A stretch of DNA of 64,000 bases, taken from NCBI GenBank assembly GCA_017505705.1, contig JAFVOS010000003.1:1-64000 (forward strand), written 5' to 3'. The position numbers and the translations under genes were made by a program. Origin of the DNA: Alphaproteobacteria bacterium. Lineage in GTDB: Bacteria; Pseudomonadota; Alphaproteobacteria; Rs-D84. Below are positions 61,792 to 64,000 of the stretch, in pieces. The notes under the pieces were generated by a model. The model saw only the letters and a program-made list of their open reading frames with translations, made no database searches and was not told the origin of the DNA. Position 1 is the stretch's first letter; every line of letters starts with the position of its first letter.

Positions 61792-62493
61792 TTAGTGTTT
61801 TTTTCTTTCGCTGCTGCCGGCATATTCTGTTGGACGTGCCATTTCAGATGCCAACTTGTCTTTGTTAACAACGTCGCCAGTGTAAATCCAAACTTTTACA
61901 CCGATAACACCATATGTTGTTTTTGCCTGAATTGACGCATAGTCAATATCTGCACGCAATGTATGCAGTGGAATACGACCTTCACGAATTTGTTCGCTGC
62001 GGGCAATTTCTGCACCATTCAGTCGACCTGAGCACATAACCTTGATACCCTGGGCGCCTGCTTTCTGTGCGTTCTGAACTGCTTTTTTCATAGCACGTTT
62101 GAACGAAACGCGGCCTTCAATTTGCTGCGCAATGCTTTGGGCAACTAACTGCGCATTCAGGTCCGGACGACGAACTTCGTAGATATTAACTACGACTTGG
62201 TCATTTTTAACCAATTTTTTGATATCGTTACGCAATGTTTCGATATCGGCGCCGTTCTTACCAATAATCATACCCGGACGCGAGGTATGGATTGTCACAA
62301 CCACTTTCTTAGCAAAACGTTCAATAACAACTTTTGCCAATCCAGCTCTTTTTAACTTCTTTTCAATAAATTTGCGAATTTTAATATCTTCAGCCAACAG
62401 ATTTGCATAATCTTTTTTGCCTGCGATCCAACGAGAATCTGTAATCTTGTTGATAAATTCGCGCAATGAAATTGGTGATACTTTCTGTCCCAT
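61792..62493 (-). CDS. rpsC: 30S ribosomal protein S3
   Basis: This is a 233-residue protein with [10 protein letters not shown], the KH domain ([22 protein letters not shown]), and the C-terminal [11 protein letters not shown]...GA.GIKV..SGRL.GAEIAR. Forms part of the mRNA entry channel. Confidence 0.97.
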   Translation of the reverse strand: MGQKVSPISLREFINKITDSRWIAGKKDYANLLAEDIKIRKFIEKKLKRAGLAKVVIERFAKKVVVTIHTSRPGMIIGKNGADIETLRNDIKKLVKNDQVVVNIYEVRRPDLNAQLVAQSIAQQIEGRVSFKRAMKKAVQNAQKAGAQGIKVMCSGRLNGAEIARSEQIREGRIPLHTLRADIDYASIQAKTTYGVIGVKVWIYTGDVVNKDKLASEMARPTEYAGSSERKKH

Positions 62494-62510
62494 TTCTTTT
62501 TTCCTTAAAC

Positions 62511-62576
62511 TTTGTGAGGGCGTTCTTGAAGCATTTCTGCTTTATTCAGGAATTTTGTTCCATACCGCCCTTCACT
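62511..62576 (-). other. Intercistronic hairpin between rplV and rpsC
   Basis: GTGAGGGCG at one end pairs with CGCCCTTCAC at the other, with one bulge. It encloses a smaller GAAGCA/TGCTTT-type stem. Confidence 0.55.
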
Positions 62577-62585
62577 ATTCATTAC

Positions 62586-62987
62586 TTATTTTGCTTCTTT
62601 TTTTGTTGCTTTCTTAGATGGCGCTGCACCCGATTCTAAAACGATTGTCAAATTTGAAAATGGTTTCAAAATTGGACGTGCACTGCCACGTGGTCCCGGC
62701 ATAATGCGTTTCATTGTCAACGCCTTACCACACCAAATTTCTTTAACAAACAGTGTATCTGCTGCTAATTTTTTGTTGTGTTCTGCATTTGCAACGGCTG
62801 ACAATAAAGTTTTCAAAACTTCGCCGGCAACACGCTTCTTTGAAAATTTCAAGACATCAACTGCACGATCAACTGGCAAACCACGCACCATATCACAAAC
62901 CAGATTCAGTTTCTGGTGGCTGATGCGGATCATTTTATTGAACGCACGAACTTGATTATCTTTGATTCCATATCTTGCTGTTGTCAT
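62586..62987 (-). CDS. rplV: 50S ribosomal protein L22
   Basis: This is a 133-residue protein: RISHQKLNLVCDMVRG.PVD.A...L.FS.KR, SA.ANAEHN, and MPGPRG.A..I.KP.S..TI.L. A basic tail (KKATKKEAK) ends it. AAAGG lies upstream. Its extended loop lines the peptide exit tunnel. Confidence 0.97.
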   Translation of the reverse strand: MTTARYGIKDNQVRAFNKMIRISHQKLNLVCDMVRGLPVDRAVDVLKFSKKRVAGEVLKTLLSAVANAEHNKKLAADTLFVKEIWCGKALTMKRIMPGPRGSARPILKPFSNLTIVLESGAAPSKKATKKEAK

Positions 62988-63014
62988 AACTGTTACCTTT
63001 TGATATCAGAATTA

Positions 63015-63302
63015 TTATTTCTTACCAGCTGCGGCCTTTTTATTTGCAGCATGGCCTTTGAATGTACGTGTTGGTGCAAATTCACCCAGCTTGTGACCAA
63101 TCATATCTTCTACGATTGACACAGGAATAAATTTATTACCATTGTGAACTTCAAATGTTAATCCTACCATAGGTGGCACGATTGTGCTACCACGAGACCA
63201 AGTTTTAATTGGCTTATGGTCGTTTTTTTCGTTCGCCGCTGCTGTTTTCTTCAAAACAGAAGGATGAACATAAGGCCCTTTCCAAACTGAACGAGACATC
63301 AT
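63015..63302 (-). CDS. rpsS: 30S ribosomal protein S19
   Basis: This is a 95-residue protein: [30 protein letters not shown]...[19 protein letters not shown]. Two adjacent ATG codons follow CGGAG, and either may be used. Confidence 0.97.
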   Translation of the reverse strand: MMSRSVWKGPYVHPSVLKKTAAANEKNDHKPIKTWSRGSTIVPPMVGLTFEVHNGNKFIPVSIVEDMIGHKLGEFAPTRTFKGHAANKKAAAGKK

Positions 63303-63318
63303 TTACTCCGTTTTTCTA

Positions 63319-64000
63319 TTATTTTTTCTTTGCCAAATGTCTGCTGCGGATAATCATCTTAGCAGTACGTTTATTGCTACGGGTACGATATCCCTTGGCT
63401 GGAATACCTGTACGTGATACCGGTTCGTGGCCCTTAGAATGACCATTACCACCACCCATTGGGTGATCAACTGGGTTCATCGCCATACCACGTACGGATG
63501 GGCGGATACCCAACCAGCGTGCACGACCAGCTTTACCCAAGTTGACATTACGTTGGTCAGGATTAGAAACACTGCCAACAGTTGCCAAACAATCGGAATG
63601 AACTTTACGCAACTCACCGCTGTTCATTTTAATCTGTGCATAAACACCGTCTTTACCCATCAACTGAGCATAGCAACCTGCACTGCGAGCCAACTGACCA
63701 CCAGCACCTGGTTTCAATTCAACGTTATGTACGATTGTACCGATTGGCATATTTTTCAATGGCATTGCGTTACCTGGTTTAATGTCTTCACGTTCACCAG
63801 AAATAACAACATCACCAGCCTTTAAATCACGTGGTGCCAAAATATAAGAACGCATACCGTCTGTATATTCAATCAATGCAATAAATGCAGTACGGTTTGG
63901 ATCGTATTCCAAACGAACAACAGTCGCTGGAACACCTGTTTTCTTACGTTTAAAGTCAATTAAACGATACTTACGCTTATGACCACCACCTTGGTGCATA
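63319..64000 (-). CDS. rplB: 50S ribosomal protein L2 (partial, N-terminus outside window)
   Basis: 227 codons are visible; the first 50 or so residues lie beyond the right edge. [12 protein letters not shown]-type N-terminal region, GGQLARSAG, and the C-terminal [19 protein letters not shown].....GHEPVSRTG....GYRTR, with the peptidyl-transferase-associated His, are all present. Confidence 0.97.
   Translation of the reverse strand, partial: MHQGGGHKRKYRLIDFKRKKTGVPATVVRLEYDPNRTAFIALIEYTDGMRSYILAPRDLKAGDVVISGEREDIKPGNAMPLKNMPIGTIVHNVELKPGAGGQLARSAGCYAQLMGKDGVYAQIKMNSGELRKVHSDCLATVGSVSNPDQRNVNLGKAGRARWLGIRPSVRGMAMNPVDHPMGGGNGHSKGHEPVSRTGIPAKGYRTRSNKRTAKMIIRSRHLAKKK

Overview
The window is part of the chromosome of an AT-rich alphaproteobacterium. 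RpoA begins with the MIEKNW..LIKPKK start usual in that class. The ribosomal genes run rplB-rpsS-rplV-rpsC-rplP-rpmC-rpsQ-rplN-rplX-rplE-rpsN-rpsH-rplF-rplR-rpsE-rpmD-rplO-secY-rpsM-rpsK, with infA elsewhere. clpP-clpX, rpsF-rpsR-rplI, and ppiD diverging from tpiA-grpE complete the housekeeping set. A periplasmic bile-salt-hydrolase-type enzyme and many cysteine-rich exported proteins suggest an animal-gut or host-associated Gram-negative bacterium (inference). Recognisable sigma70 promoters (TTGNNN, 16-18 bp, TANNNT, often with an extended -10) and compact rho-independent terminators mark most transcription units.

Layout. 1-7.7 kb: three large cysteine-rich exported paralogues that share an exactly spaced C-x6-CMD-x-FC-x9-C-x-CS motif, infA, and one small exported protein. 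7.8-9.0 kb: rplI, rpsR, rpsF (minus). 9.1-14.5 kb: a repeat-bearing exported protein, a MotA/TolQ-like plus MotB/OmpA-like pair, a YgiW-type OB-fold protein and a cysteine-rich secreted protein. 14.5-16.4 kb: clpX, clpP. 16.5-24.0 kb: an autotransporter, a strongly structured orphan RNA, a large cysteine/proline-rich exported protein, a membrane protein on a leaderless transcript, and an outer-membrane barrel. 24.3-30.5 kb: an orphan cytoplasmic protein, ppiD, tpiA-grpE and three exported proteins. 30.6-34.9 kb: a giant autotransporter with an ankyrin repeat and a decayed subtilase passenger, then a membrane-anchored Lys/Pro-rich protein. 35.0-41.1 kb: a three-gene operon of cysteine-rich proteins ending in a mosaic OmpA protein. 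41.6-45.6 kb: a fourth CMD-motif paralogue diverging from a SAM-enzyme-like gene.

45.6-64 kb holds the ribosomal genes, all on the minus strand. The usual contiguous rpsM-rpsK-rpoA-rplQ block is split. A terminator follows rpsK. About 6 kb of accessory genes comes next: a three-member unrecognised family, a choloylglycine hydrolase, a DUF1015 protein and a DUF5662-like protein. tRNA-Gln-rpoA-rplQ then follows as its own unit. Many intercistronic gaps carry perfect hairpins, including two pairs of repeated elements.

The most distinctive biology is the set of envelope proteins with cysteine arrays, glycine-zipper segments and OmpA or barrel anchors, placed beside a proton-channel-like MotA/MotB-type pair. 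No function is known to me for the CMD family. The best candidates for undescribed elements are the CMD family, the structured RNA at about 19.4-19.66 kb, and the three-member family inside the split alpha operon.
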